DNA of 64,000 bases from CBDCKN01 sp965219035 (lineage in GTDB: Bacteria; Gemmatimonadota; Gemmatimonadetes; Longimicrobiales; Gaopeijiaceae): NCBI GenBank assembly GCA_965219035.1, contig CBDCMR010000003.1:806001-870000 (forward strand), read 5' to 3'. A program made the translations under genes and the position numbers. Below the pieces are notes generated by a model, which did not search any database, was not told the DNA's origin, and saw nothing but the letters and a program-made list of their open reading frames with translations. Shown here piece by piece: positions 16,585 to 25,759 of the stretch; the first letter of the stretch is position 1, and each line of letters starts with the position of its first letter.

Positions 16585-17685
16585 ATGCACACCTACACGC
16601 AAGACCCCAGGACCATCATCACGCCCGACGCGTTCTCGGTGGACCCTCCGCTCCTGGGAACGCCACTGGCGCCTCCGCGCCGCCGGGCCGTGGCTCTGCT
16701 CATCGACGTCATCTTGGTGGGGCTGATAACCGCGCTCACCAGCGGGTTCTGGTTCGTTCTGGGCGTCGTGGTCGCGGCGTTCTTCTTCACCAGGGCGAGA
16801 AAGCCCGGCAAGGGCGACCGCCTATCAAAGGTCTTCCGGCTCTTCGTGGGGTGCATGGGCGTCACGGCGCTCCTGGTGACCGTCACGATCTTTGTCGCCC
16901 TGCGCTTCCTGAGCGATCGATCCGACGAAGGCCCCGTGCTATCGGGCATGGTCACTGCCAAGGGCGACAGCGCCGACATCAGCCTGTCCGGAAGTCTCGA
17001 GGGTGTGCTCGGCGGTCTCGCGGACGGGGCCCAGATCCTCGAGTCGGAGTCACCCGAGGAGGTCGTTCGCCTGGCCACGAGACTCGGCCGCCGGCTCGAG
17101 GCGACCGGGACGCTCGACGACGTGGAAGACGCCCTCGCCCAGCTCATCCCCGACGACGTGGGAGGCTTCGACGGGGAGGATCTCCTGGAACGAATGATGG
17201 CCGATCTGCGTTCCTCTTCCGAACGCGAGCCGGCCGACCCGGGCGAGTCCTCGGAGCCCGACCCGAACGACGAGGCCGCAGCCGAGGAGGCCGAGAGGCG
17301 CGGCCTCCTCGGCTGGTTCGGCGACCGGATCGAGCCGCTGGGGTTTGGGATGGGCTGGTGGACCATGTACTTTGCCGTTCTCATGCCGTGGATGAAGGGC
17401 CAGACGCCGGGCAAGCGGGTGATGGGCATCCGGGTCGTGCGGCTGGACGGCCAGCCGGTCACGTGGTGGCACGCCTTCGAGCGCGCCGGTGGATACGCCG
17501 CCGGACTGGCCACGGGAACCCTGGGCTTCGCCCAGATCTACTGGGATCCGAACCGGCAGGCGATCCACGACAGGATCGCGGGTACCGTCGTGACGCTGGA
17601 CGACGCCCCAAAGGTCCCGGGCCGCTGGGATCTGGGCGCTCAGGACTCGGACGAGCAGACCACCGACACCCCCGGAGACCCATGA
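16585..17685 (+). CDS. RDD family membrane protein
   Basis: This protein of about 366 residues has an RDD domain split by a long acidic insert. Helices lie near residues 30-55 and 80-105, then an insert of about 130 residues rich in Glu/Asp. The second half carries the signature TPGKRVMGIRVVRLDG and the DRIAGTVV end. RDD proteins are proposed transporters, some for Na+/H+ exchange; the role here is unknown. The ATG at 16585 is the first plausible start. Its stop overlaps the next start (ATGA). Confidence 0.82.
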   Translation: MHTYTQDPRTIITPDAFSVDPPLLGTPLAPPRRRAVALLIDVILVGLITALTSGFWFVLGVVVAAFFFTRARKPGKGDRLSKVFRLFVGCMGVTALLVTVTIFVALRFLSDRSDEGPVLSGMVTAKGDSADISLSGSLEGVLGGLADGAQILESESPEEVVRLATRLGRRLEATGTLDDVEDALAQLIPDDVGGFDGEDLLERMMADLRSSSEREPADPGESSEPDPNDEAAAEEAERRGLLGWFGDRIEPLGFGMGWWTMYFAVLMPWMKGQTPGKRVMGIRVVRLDGQPVTWWHAFERAGGYAAGLATGTLGFAQIYWDPNRQAIHDRIAGTVVTLDDAPKVPGRWDLGAQDSDEQTTDTPGDP

Positions 17686-18584
17686 CCGACGAGTTGGAAG
17701 AGCTCGAGGGGGGGCTGGCGAACCTCGAGCCCGACGATGGAGGGGAGGACCTCGAGGAGCTTTCGGCCGGCCGCGGCGCGCGGACCGTGGAGGAGCGGTT
17801 CGCCAGACGCATCCGGATCACGGTGCCCGACCACCACAACCCCAAGCTCAGGGACCTCATGGAAATCGTGAACGCCGACGACGATCTCTACGCGCTGTGG
17901 ATCGCCAGCAACGTGGTGGCCATCGACCGCCTGGGGATGACCGACCACGGCCCGGTGCACATAAAGATCGTCACGAACATCGCGCTGAAGATGCTGCGCC
18001 TCCTGGTGGGGGCCGGCATCCAGCCCTCGGCGGTGGAGAACTACGGACTCAAGGTGCAGGACGCCGAGGTGGTGGTCGTGCTGGGCGCGCTGCTCCACGA
18101 CGTGGGCATGTCCATCCAGCGGTCAGACCACGAGGGCTACTCGCTCTTCATCGCCCAGGAAAAGCTCGAGTCGATCCTCCCCCAGATCTACGACCGGGCC
18201 ACCGCCACCATCCTCCGGAGCGAGGTCCTCCACGCCATCATCGCCCACCGCTCCGGGGGAAGGCCCCTGACGCTCGAGGCAGGCGTCGTACGGATCGCCG
18301 ACGCGCTGGACATGGCCAAAGGACGCTCGCGGATCCCCTTCGAGGCCGGCTCGGAGAGCATCCACTCCGTCTCGGCGGCGGCCATCGAGTCGGTCTCCAT
18401 CGACGCGGGGGCGGATCGCCCGGTCCGTCTCACAGTGGAGATCACAAACTCGGCGGGCATCTTCCAGCTCGACCAGCTCTTCCGTGACAAGCTCAAGGGG
18501 AGCGGGCTGGAGGCTCACGTGGAGCTCCGGGCCGTCCTCCTGGGCGACACGGAGCGGAGGCTCTTCAAGGAGTTCCGGATCTAG
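17682..18584 (+). CDS. HD-domain phosphohydrolase
   Basis: This 300-residue protein has a conserved HD domain. ALLHDVGMSIQRSDHE holds the HD pair, HAIIAHRSGG a second metal histidine, and VRIADALDMAKGR the distal Asp. An acidic 35-residue N-terminus precedes it, and a ferredoxin-like C-terminal domain is likely. Substrates in this group are unknown (nucleotides or cyclic dinucleotides are guesses). It is translationally coupled to the RDD gene. Confidence 0.83.
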   Translation: MTDELEELEGGLANLEPDDGGEDLEELSAGRGARTVEERFARRIRITVPDHHNPKLRDLMEIVNADDDLYALWIASNVVAIDRLGMTDHGPVHIKIVTNIALKMLRLLVGAGIQPSAVENYGLKVQDAEVVVVLGALLHDVGMSIQRSDHEGYSLFIAQEKLESILPQIYDRATATILRSEVLHAIIAHRSGGRPLTLEAGVVRIADALDMAKGRSRIPFEAGSESIHSVSAAAIESVSIDAGADRPVRLTVEITNSAGIFQLDQLFRDKLKGSGLEAHVELRAVLLGDTERRLFKEFRI

Positions 18585-18626
18585 TGCCCTCCGGCCTCTA
18601 GCCCGGCAGCCTGCGCCCAACGCCCC

Positions 18627-19364
18627 ATGGACACCCTCAGCATCTCGCTCCCTTTCGCCTTCCTCGCGGGCCTGGTGTCGTTCCTGTCGCCGTGCGTGCT
18701 CCCGGTGGTCCCCACCTACGTCACCTACGTCTCGGGGCTCACCTTCGATGAGCTCGCCCAGGAAGGTCCCAGCGGAGCCAGGAGGAAGGCTGTCCTCCAC
18801 TCGTCGCTCTTCATCCTCGGATTCCTACTCGTCTTCATGACGCTGGGGGCCTCGGCCACGGCCGCCGGCCAGGCGTTCAATCGCATGCTTCCCACCATCA
18901 CCCGGCTGGGCGGCATCCTGGTGATCTTCTTCGGGCTCCTCCTCCTGGACTGGGTGCGGCTTCCGGCACTCGCACGCGACCTCCGTGTACATCTGAGGTC
19001 GAAGCCCTCGGGCGCAATCGGCTCCCTGGCCGTGGGAGTGGCCTTCGGCGCCGGATGGACCCCATGCATCGGTCCCATCCTCGCCACCATCCTCTTCTAC
19101 GCCACCATGGAGGCGACGGTGGCCCGGGGCACCCTGCTCCTGGCCGTGTACGGGCTGGGGCTGGGAGTCCCGTTTCTCGTTGCGGCCGTTGGATTCAACT
19201 GGTTTCTTGCAAGCTTCGAGGCGGTTCGCCGCTGGGCCCTGCCGGCCCAGAGAGTTGCCGGGATCCTTTTGATCGTGGCAGGAGTTCTCCTCGTTACTGG
19301 AAAGTTCGCGTCCGTCTCGGCGTCGCTGGCCGACCTCGGGCAGTGGATCGATTTGGAGATGTGA
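18627..19364 (+). CDS. ccdA: Cytochrome c biogenesis protein CcdA (DsbD transmembrane type)
   Basis: This 245-residue inner-membrane thiol transporter carries reducing equivalents from cytoplasmic thioredoxin to the periplasm. The two redox cysteines are in SFLSPCVLPVVPTY (Cys23) and AGWTPCIGPIL (about Cys147). Six membrane helices fit the CcdA fold. The stop codon overlaps the ATG of the following DsbA-like gene by one base, so the two probably form one redox pathway. Confidence 0.94.
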   Translation: MDTLSISLPFAFLAGLVSFLSPCVLPVVPTYVTYVSGLTFDELAQEGPSGARRKAVLHSSLFILGFLLVFMTLGASATAAGQAFNRMLPTITRLGGILVIFFGLLLLDWVRLPALARDLRVHLRSKPSGAIGSLAVGVAFGAGWTPCIGPILATILFYATMEATVARGTLLLAVYGLGLGVPFLVAAVGFNWFLASFEAVRRWALPAQRVAGILLIVAGVLLVTGKFASVSASLADLGQWIDLEM

Positions 19365-20170
19365 TGACCCACTCGAGCGCTTCGAACCGAAGGCCAGGGC
19401 TGAGAGCCTACACCGCCCCGGTGCTCCTTGGCGTCGCCCTCTCGCTCTTCGCCAGTGCGTGCGCCGTCGGTGATCAGGAAGTCCCGGCCGACGAGGCTCG
19501 CCTCACGACGCGCGGGGCGGGAGGGCTCCTCGCGTCCGGGGCTCCCGCAGCTCCGGTATCGCCGGGCTTCGATGCCCTGAACCGGCCGGCTCCGAACACC
19601 CCTCCCCGAGATCAGATCGACCTCGACATGCTGGGCGTCGAATTCGGTAGTCCTGACGCTCACGCGCGCATCCTGGAGTTCTTCGACTTCGCATGCGGGT
19701 TTTGTCGCAAGTTCCACGCGGAGACCCTTCCCCCCCTTACGCACAAGTACATCGACCAGGGACAGCTCCTCTGGAAGGCGATCCCCATCGTCATCGGGAA
19801 CTGGGCCAACTCCGTCTCTGCGGCGCTGGCGGCCGAGTGCGCCCTGGATCAGGGTCATTACGAGGAGATGGCCGAGACCCTCTTCGGGCGCCAGCCGGAG
19901 TGGAAACGGGCCTCCGAGCCGGAGCCGATCCTGGAAGGGATCGCCGAGGAGCTAGGCCTCGACATGGAAGTGTACCGGACGTGCATGAGCAGCCACGAGT
20001 TCCTGTGGCGCGTTCAGGCTCATTCCGTTCTGGCCCGGCAGCTGGGCGTCAGGGGAACCCCGACGTTCGTCGTGGTAGGGTACGCGCCCTTCTCCGGCGC
20101 CCTTCCCCTCGAGCTCTTCGAGGAGATCATCGACACCGTGCTCGTGAAGGCGGCGGCCGATAACCTCTAG
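19364..20170 (+). CDS. DsbA-family thiol:disulfide lipoprotein
   Basis: This 268-residue exported thioredoxin-fold protein has a lipoprotein-type signal (LSLFASAC), a 60-residue linker, and a DsbA core. The active site is CGFC in FFDFACGFCRKFH; the cis-proline is in GVRGTPTFVV. The nearest known groups are the DsbA/DsbG/BdbD-like oxidoreductases. The last codon and stop fall in the left end of the inverted-repeat element, so the natural C-terminus may have been altered slightly. Coupled to ccdA. Confidence 0.9.
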   Translation: MTHSSASNRRPGLRAYTAPVLLGVALSLFASACAVGDQEVPADEARLTTRGAGGLLASGAPAAPVSPGFDALNRPAPNTPPRDQIDLDMLGVEFGSPDAHARILEFFDFACGFCRKFHAETLPPLTHKYIDQGQLLWKAIPIVIGNWANSVSAALAAECALDQGHYEEMAETLFGRQPEWKRASEPEPILEGIAEELGLDMEVYRTCMSSHEFLWRVQAHSVLARQLGVRGTPTFVVVGYAPFSGALPLELFEEIIDTVLVKAAADNL

Positions 20171-20333
20171 TGTTCCGTTTCCGAAGTTCGCGAGCCACCA
20201 AGAGGGTCGGGGCGCCGTGGGATCAAGGCGGGACGACGCGGCGTAGCGCAAGCACGGTAAGGAGTCCCAACGCCGAGCCCACGGATGCACCGTGCCCTCG
20301 ACTGGCCGAGACACTTTGGTAACGGGACACTAG
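20167..20333. repeat. Short inverted-repeat element, copy B (MITE-like)
   Basis: This 167-bp copy has well-preserved termini: left end CTAGTGTTCCGTTTCCGAAG, right end on the opposite strand CTAGTGTCCCGTTACCAAAG (17 of 20 match). Both ends carry CTAG. It lies between the DsbA-like gene, whose stop codon it supplies, and a frameshifted beta-propeller gene. A 39-bp left-end fragment of the same element is found at 8351-8389. Confidence 0.8.
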
Positions 20334-20344
20334 CCCGTAGGCCC

Positions 20345-21230
20345 GTGACGCTTCGCCGACGCCCCGGCCTCCTGGCCGGACTCGCCGTCCTCCCCTTAAC
20401 CCTCTGTTGCGGACTTTCCATCGGAGACGGCCCCGGGTGCCGTTTGGACGGCCCGCCCGTGGCGCTCCCCGAGGTCCTGGACGAGACCAGCGGCTTGGCC
20501 GTGGGGATCCGGGATCCGAGCCGCATTTGGACCCACAACGACTCGGGCCACGAGCCCCACCTCTACGCCCTGGACGCCGCCGGAGCGCTCCACGCCACCG
20601 TCGAAGTCGACCAGAGGAACCGGGACTGGGAGGACATGGACCGGGGACGCTGCTGCGCGGGCTCCTGTCTCTACCTGGCCGACACGGGGGACAATCTGGA
20701 GGGCCACGCGCGGGTGGCCCTCTACAGGGTTCCCGAGCCCGACGGCCGCGTCGACGGGACTGCTAGCGCCAACCGCTATCTGATGCGGCTTCCCGACGGG
20801 CCCCGGGACGTGGAAGCCATGTACGTACTCCCGGACGAGAGGATCTTTTTCGTCACCAAGGGGCGGAACCACCCTATCACCCTCTACCGCTATCCGCCCC
20901 CGCTCACGCCCGACGCGGTGGTCACCCTGGAACCCGTCCAGGTGATGAGCAGCGGCCCGGGCCGCTCACTCCCGTTACGTGACCGGCGCATCGGCCACCC
21001 TGGACGGCGCGACGGTGGTGATCCGCACCTACGAGACGCTGGAGTTCTTCACCGTGACGGAGAACGACGAGCTCCGCCCCCTAGAGGACGGCCGGGTGAA
21101 CCTCCGGACTCTTCGGGAGCCCCAAGGGGAAGCCGTTGCGTTCCTACCGGACGGGCGCATCATCCTGAGCTCCGAGTCGGGGTTCACGTCGCTGCCCTCC
21201 ATAGTCTTGCTGACCTGCGAGCTCGGGTAG
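20345..21230 (+). pseudogene. Secreted beta-propeller protein, frameshifted
   Basis: The N-terminal frame (from a GTG at 20345) has a signal peptide (GLLAGLAVLPLTLCCGL) and a propeller-like repeat region: LPEVLDETSGLAVGIRDPSRIWTHNDSGHEPHLYALD. This frame leaves the family pattern near 20955. The pattern continues in another frame as SRYVTGASATLDGATVVIRTYETLEFF and ends GRIILSSESG near 21200. One net base has been gained or lost. The intact protein would be about 295 residues, an extracytoplasmic propeller of unknown substrate. It could be a real pseudogene or a sequencing indel. Confidence 0.78.
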
Positions 21231-21241
21231 GGGAACCGACC

Positions 21242-21484
21242 CCGTCCGCTGAGTAGCCTTCGCGCTGCCCTCGTCTCCGCGTCCGGCACCCAGATCGCCG
21301 GGAGCAGGTTCGTTCGCAGTAGGTCCGCGAGCTTGCGCGCATCGATCGGACCCGTCTTGCACCGCGCCTGGCTAATCAGCTTCACCTGCTGTGGATGAGC
21401 CACCTCAACCTCGTAGCCCGCTTCCGTGAGCCGATCATGGAGCCACGCCCAATGCAGCGTCGCCTCGATCCCCGCGTAGTACAT
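21242..21484 (-). pseudogene. IS110-family transposase fragment
   Basis: About 80 residues match an internal part of the IS110 DEDD transposase: GIEATLHWAWLHDRLTEAGYEVEVAHPQQVKLI, then ARCKTGPIDARKLADLLRTNLLPAIWVP with a catalytic-domain Asp. The first RNase-H strand upstream and the whole C-terminal serine domain are missing. It is a dead remnant. An ATG with AGGAGG at 21484 may be fortuitous. A strongly base-paired segment adjoins it at 21487-21576. Confidence 0.82.
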
Positions 21485-21486
21485 GG

Positions 21487-21576
21487 GAGCCTCCTAGGCT
21501 TGGGTAGCACGAACTCTCTTCTGTGCTCCTCGAAAGAGGACGCACGACTCAAGAATGTGCGCCCCCTAGGAGGCTC
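21487..21576. ncRNA. Candidate structured RNA or cruciform next to the IS110 fragment
   Basis: A perfect 12-bp outer stem (GAGCCTCCTAGG at 21487-21498 with CCTAGGAGGCTC at 21565-21576) encloses three hairpins. They are AGCAC/GTGCT (21506-21527), CCTC-GAAA-GAGG (21528-21539) and CGCAC/GTGCG (21541-21561). The result is a cloverleaf-like fold of 90 nt that is not a tRNA. It lies just upstream of the transposase remnant. IS110 elements encode a bridge RNA in their non-coding end, so a relic of one is possible. The strand is unknown because the fold works on both. Confidence 0.45.
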
Positions 21577-21853
21577 TGCTTTTGCATAAGGTCGCGTTAG
21601 CCAGCGCGCGGTCTCTTCTGGCGACCATACGAGCGTTCGGGGGACCGCCCAAGTCTCATGGATTCCAAACGACGCTACTGCGAGGAAGGCCTAGCCGAAC
21701 AGTTAACCGCGGCACTCGACACGGCGGATCACGACGTCGTGGACAGGGAAGACTGACGGCCGGCCCGGGGTGCTCTCAGGACGAGGTTCTAGAGAGTTGC
21801 TCTCCGGAGGCATGTACGTATCTTTATATCGTGAGTATACGTACGGAGGTCGC
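21577..21853. other. Intergenic region upstream of the toxin-antitoxin pair
   Basis: Nothing coding is recognised between the IS110 remnant and the antitoxin start. The right end holds the antitoxin promoter/operator described separately. The rest looks like scrambled accessory DNA. Confidence 0.5.
21814..21844 (+). promoter_or_regulatory. Antitoxin promoter and operator palindrome
   Basis: Perfect 8-bp inverted repeats GTACGTAT (21814-21821) and ATACGTAC (21837-21844) flank a TTTATAT stretch that could be the -10 box. A GGAGG site and the antitoxin ATG follow ten bases later. This is the expected arrangement for autorepression by a ribbon-helix-helix antitoxin. Confidence 0.7.
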
Positions 21854-22084
21854 ATGTCCAAAAAAAAACTCACTCTTTCCGTCGACGGAGCCGTGATCGA
21901 GCGCGCTAAGCGCTTCTCGCGGAGAAACGAGACGTCGGTCTCAGAGCTCGTATCCGAGTTCCTCGCTTCTCTCGGGGATGAACGCGGGACCTCGACACCT
22001 ATTGTCACGCGTCTACGTGGCGTACTCCCGTCTTCCGTCTCACGTGAAGAGTACGTGGATCACCTGAAGGCCAGACACGGGTGA
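21854..22084 (+). CDS. Ribbon-helix-helix antitoxin (DUF6364/VapB-like)
   Basis: This 76-residue antitoxin begins MSKKKLTLSVDGAVIERAKRFSRRNETSVSELVSEFLASL, the beta-strand plus two-helix DNA-binding pattern of ribbon-helix-helix proteins. The C-terminal half (VTRLRGVLPSSVSREEYVDHLKARHG) would bind and block the toxin. The stop overlaps the GTG start of the PIN toxin gene. The start is set by the GGAGG site just upstream. Confidence 0.87.
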   Translation: MSKKKLTLSVDGAVIERAKRFSRRNETSVSELVSEFLASLGDERGTSTPIVTRLRGVLPSSVSREEYVDHLKARHG

Positions 22085-22494
22085 CCCGGGTTCTTCTCGA
22101 TATCAATGTCGTTCTCGACGTCCTGGCGACTCGAGAGCCGTTCGCCGATGACGCCGAGGCGGTGCTGCGGCATGTGGAGGCACGCTCGATTGAAGGTCTC
22201 GTCGCGGCACACACGATCACCACCCTGCGCTTCCTCCTGGCCAAGCATCTCGGGAAGGCCAAGACCCGAAAAGTCCTCACCGACCTACTTCACGTGGTAA
22301 GAGTCGTTCCCGTAGACGAGGACCGCGTTCGGCATGCTCTGGCGTTGAACTGGGTGGATTTCGAGGATGCGGTTCAGGCAGCGTGCTCAGAGAAGGCCGA
22401 GGCCGACTATCTCGTGACCGGGAATAAGAAGGACTTTCAGAAATCCCCGGTGAAGACTGTTACTCCCGCAGAGTTGCTCGCGCTGATCTCCTAG
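22081..22494 (+). CDS. PIN-domain ribonuclease toxin (VapC-like)
   Basis: This 137-residue PIN-domain toxin is expected to cut RNA. Acidic metal ligands appear at the usual places: LLDINVVLDVL near the N-terminus, then an acidic residue in NWVDFEDAVQAACSE, and YLVTGNKKDF near the C-terminus. The GTG start overlaps the antitoxin stop (GTGA), giving coupled synthesis. Together they form a complete type II toxin-antitoxin module in an accessory region. Confidence 0.88.
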   Translation: MTRVLLDINVVLDVLATREPFADDAEAVLRHVEARSIEGLVAAHTITTLRFLLAKHLGKAKTRKVLTDLLHVVRVVPVDEDRVRHALALNWVDFEDAVQAACSEKAEADYLVTGNKKDFQKSPVKTVTPAELLALIS

Positions 22495-23051
22495 TCCCCA
22501 CTGGCCCGCCACCCCTTCAGTAGCCGCTCCACCTCCTCCCGTCCGGACAGGAGATGGTCGATAGCCGCGGAGATGTCGCGGGCCGAGCCCAGCTCCTCCG
22601 TCAGGCTCTCTTCCGTGCCGTCTCCGGCATGCAGTCGTAGAAGCCCGATTCGGATCGTCTCCAATGCGGACACCGCATCGGTCATGCGGCTCCTGGCCTC
22701 GTCACGGGTGGCCTCGACCTCGGCTCGGAGCTTGGCGCGCTCCTCCGCGCCGACCCACTCCGGATCGTCTCCTATTTCGGCGAGTACGGCGTTCAGTTCG
22801 TCCACCTGGAATCGCATCTCCTTTGCGTCAGACTCGAGCCTCTGGATGGCGCCCGGAAGTGCGTGGAGCTCCCGTTTCAGGGCCTTGGGGAGCTCCTCGA
22901 ACAAGTGGTCGGCCGCGATCCCGATCGCCATCTCGGTCGGGAGGTGGGCACCGCCGCGGGACAACAATCGCTTCTCGAGTCCCAGACCGCCTAGTTTGAA
23001 AGGACCGGAGGTCGAATACTTCGTGAGCCACTCGTCCTCGGATTGGCGCAT
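22491..23051 (-). CDS. Helical coiled-coil protein, possibly a C-terminal remnant
   Basis: This 186-residue, mostly helical, acidic protein has heptad-like spacing between residues 55 and 130 (IQRLESDAKEMRFQVDELNAVLAEIG). The N-terminal segment KRLLSRGGAHLPTEMAIGIAADHLFEELPKAL looks like the interior of a longer protein rather than a natural start. No Shine-Dalgarno precedes the ATG. It may be the C-terminal piece of a larger gene, but I cannot name the parent. It is convergent with the toxin gene, overlapping by four bases. Confidence 0.5.
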   Translation of the reverse strand: MRQSEDEWLTKYSTSGPFKLGGLGLEKRLLSRGGAHLPTEMAIGIAADHLFEELPKALKRELHALPGAIQRLESDAKEMRFQVDELNAVLAEIGDDPEWVGAEERAKLRAEVEATRDEARSRMTDAVSALETIRIGLLRLHAGDGTEESLTEELGSARDISAAIDHLLSGREEVERLLKGWRASGD

Positions 23052-23156
23052 TGCCCATGTACATCGAAGATGAACTCTCCATCTTGCATCACGGAATCGG
23101 CCAGTACCTGGTCGATGCCCACTTCTTTCGGAATTTCCTAAAAACGAGAGTGCCCC

Positions 23157-24838
23157 GTGTCAGATCCGATCGAGCTAGCCGAGTCCATGAGTGACAACCC
23201 AGGTGTTAGCGAACGGCGACCGAGCCCCGGCCTCAGTCGTCGGGAGTTCCTCGGCATCACCGCGGCGGGCAGCACGATTGCGCTCGCCGGACCGTTGGGC
23301 TGTGCCCCGGCGGAGACCGGCAGTACGCGGCGAGGGTTCAATATTCCGGAGTCGGAATTAGATGAGGTAACGGTTGCCGATCTTCAGGAGGCGATGGAAT
23401 CAGGCCGATGGTCAGCCGCGCGTATATCGGAGATGTATTTGTCCATGATCGAGGCGGCCCGACACTTCGGTCTGTCATCGAGACCAATCCCGATGCCCTG
23501 TCGATTGCCAGGGAGTTGGATGATGAGCGCGCCAGCGGTAATGTCCGTGGGCCGCTGCATGGTATTCCGGTTCTGATCAAAGACAACATTGGAACGGCGG
23601 ACCGGATGAATACGACTGCTGGCTCGTACGCGCTCGAAGGTGCGGTTCCGGTGGAGGACTCATTCGTTGTCAGGCGGCTGCGTGAGGCGGGCACGATCAT
23701 CCTCGGCAAAGCAAACCTCAGCGAATGGGCGAACTTCCGCTCGACCCGCTCGTCGAGCGGATGGAGCGGGCGCGGTGGTCAGTGCAAGAATCCCTATGTA
23801 CTCGACCGCAATCCGGACGGATCGAGCTCGGGTCCCGGCGCCGCGGCTGCTGCCAACCTCGCCGTGCTCGCCATCGGTACCGAAACCAATGGATCCATTG
23901 TCAATCCCTCCTCGGCCAACGGTCTCGTCGGCATCAAGCCAACCGTAGGCCTGGGGAGTCGAAGTCGCATCATTCCCATTTCTCACTCTCAGGATACCGC
24001 AGGACCCATGACCAGAACGGTCCACGACGGCGCAATGTTACTCGGCGCATTGACGGGCGTCGACCCTAGCGATCCGGCTACGAGCGCCAGTAGGGGGAAC
24101 GCACAGTCCGACTACACACAGTTCCTCGATCGGGACGGGCTGCGAGGCGCCCGCGTCGGCGTTGCCCGTCAGTTCTTCGCGCGTCACGAGCGGGTCGACG
24201 CGCTGATGGAAGATGCGATTGCCGCGCTGGCGGACGCGGGTGCCACGGTGGTGGATCCGGTTGAGCTCACGACCAGAGATGAGCTGCGGCAGCACACCTT
24301 CGACATTCTGCTATACGAGTTCAAGGCAGATATGAAGGCCTATCTCGACGATTTGGGTCCAGCGACCACGATGCGTTCGTTGGCCGATCTCATCGATTTC
24401 AACAACCAGAACCGTGACCGCGAGCTTCAGTACTTTGGACAGGAAATCTTCGAGCAGTCCGAGGAAAAAGGCCCGCTCACCGATCGTGAGTACCAGGACG
24501 CCTTAGTCAACGCGCATCGACTGTCGCGAGACGAGGGAATCGATGCGGTCATGAAGGAGCACCAATTGGACGCCATCATCGCCCCAGCCGAGGGTCCGGC
24601 CTGGACGACTGATCTCATCAACGGTGATCACTTTCGCGGTGGAAGTTCGACCTTCGCGGCGGTGTCAGGCTACCCGAACGTGACGGTCCCAGCGGGGACG
24701 GTGTTCGGGTTGCCCGTTGGAATGTCGATCTTTGGTCGAGCCTGGAGCGAACCGACCTTACTTCGAATTGCGTACGGGTTCGAGCAAGTCACGCAGCATC
24801 GGCAGCCGCCGACGTTCTTGCCCACCCTGGAGTTGTGA
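23157..24838 (+). pseudogene. Exported amidase-signature enzyme, frameshifted
   Basis: The first frame carries a twin-arginine signal (LSRREFLGITAAGSTIALAGPLGC) and the start of an amidase (VADLQEAMESGRWSAARISEMYLSMIE). Near 23455 the family sequence moves to another frame, continuing GGPTLRSVIETNPDALSIARELDDE to the end. The catalytic Lys (PVLIKDNIG), the cis-Ser motif (GSSSGPGAAAA) and the nucleophile region (GTETNGSIVNPSS) are all intact in the second frame. The complete protein would be about 560 residues. A single net indel separates it from function, so a sequencing error is possible. Confidence 0.85.
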
Positions 24839-24856
24839 CTGGAAGGCGGGAGAGCC

Positions 24857-25729
24857 GTGGGTAGCGTGGGCGAGGCGATGTGGGTAATGCACCGAGCGGA
24901 TATCGATAGCCTCGCTACCGAGCTTCTGGCTTCGCATAACGACGGCGCGGTGCTAGCCCCTCCCTCGGAGCGCTTCCGCGATTTCAGTCTCACCGATGGC
25001 TACTCGGTCGCGGCTGAAATAACGCGCAGGCGCACGCGATGTGGAGAGCCGGTGATCGGTCGGAAAATCGGGTTTTCGAACAAAATGATTTGGCCCAAGG
25101 TGGGGCTGGATTCACCGATGTGGGCGCCTATTTACGGGCATACCGTTCACTTTACTGATGAGCAACCCGTGGCATTGTCGCTGGCCGGGATGGTCGCGCC
25201 CCGTATCGAGGTGGAGATCGTCTTCAAGCTGCGCGCAACTCCAGCCCGCGAGATGGAAGATGGAAGCACCGTGCTCCAGGCAGTCGAATGGCTTGCTTTG
25301 GGACTGGAGGTTGTTGACTGCCATTACCCTGAATGGAAATTCAACCCAGCCGACGCCGTCGCTGACTTCGGCCTGCACGCGGCCCTGATCGTCGGCATCC
25401 CAAGACGTGTTTCTCCAACCAGGGTAACTCGGTTGGCAACCCACCTTCGCGACTTCCAGGTGTCACTGCTGCGGAACGGCGATCTTGCGGAGACCGGTGC
25501 GGGGAGGAACGTGCTCGGAAGCCCGGCCGTGGCGCTGGGTTGTCTAATGAACCTGATCGATCAGGATACTCGGGCTGGACCACTCATGGCGGGCGAGTTG
25601 ATTAGCACCGGTACCATGACGCCCCTGCGAAAAATCGCGTTTGACGAAACTTGGACGGCAGTGGCAAGCGGGCTCGATGTCCCCGCCGTGGCGGCAACCT
25701 TCGTCACTTCGTCGGTGACGGAGGAATAA
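24857..25729 (+). CDS. 2-keto-4-pentenoate hydratase / fumarylacetoacetase-fold protein
   Basis: This protein of about 285 residues matches the hydratase/decarboxylase branch of the fumarylacetoacetate-hydrolase superfamily, used in meta-cleavage of aromatics. Typical parts are IGRKIGFSNKMIW, the metal-site RIEVEIVFKL with its glutamates, WLALGLEVVDCHYPEWKF, and the GAGRNVLGSPAVALGCL segment. Start choice is uncertain among a GTG (24857) and ATGs at 24878 and 24890. It closely follows the amidase, which may have supplied a related acid. Confidence 0.87.
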   Translation: MGSVGEAMWVMHRADIDSLATELLASHNDGAVLAPPSERFRDFSLTDGYSVAAEITRRRTRCGEPVIGRKIGFSNKMIWPKVGLDSPMWAPIYGHTVHFTDEQPVALSLAGMVAPRIEVEIVFKLRATPAREMEDGSTVLQAVEWLALGLEVVDCHYPEWKFNPADAVADFGLHAALIVGIPRRVSPTRVTRLATHLRDFQVSLLRNGDLAETGAGRNVLGSPAVALGCLMNLIDQDTRAGPLMAGELISTGTMTPLRKIAFDETWTAVASGLDVPAVAATFVTSSVTEE

Positions 25730-25759
25730 TGATGAACAGGTTCTCCCTGTTGAGCCCCC

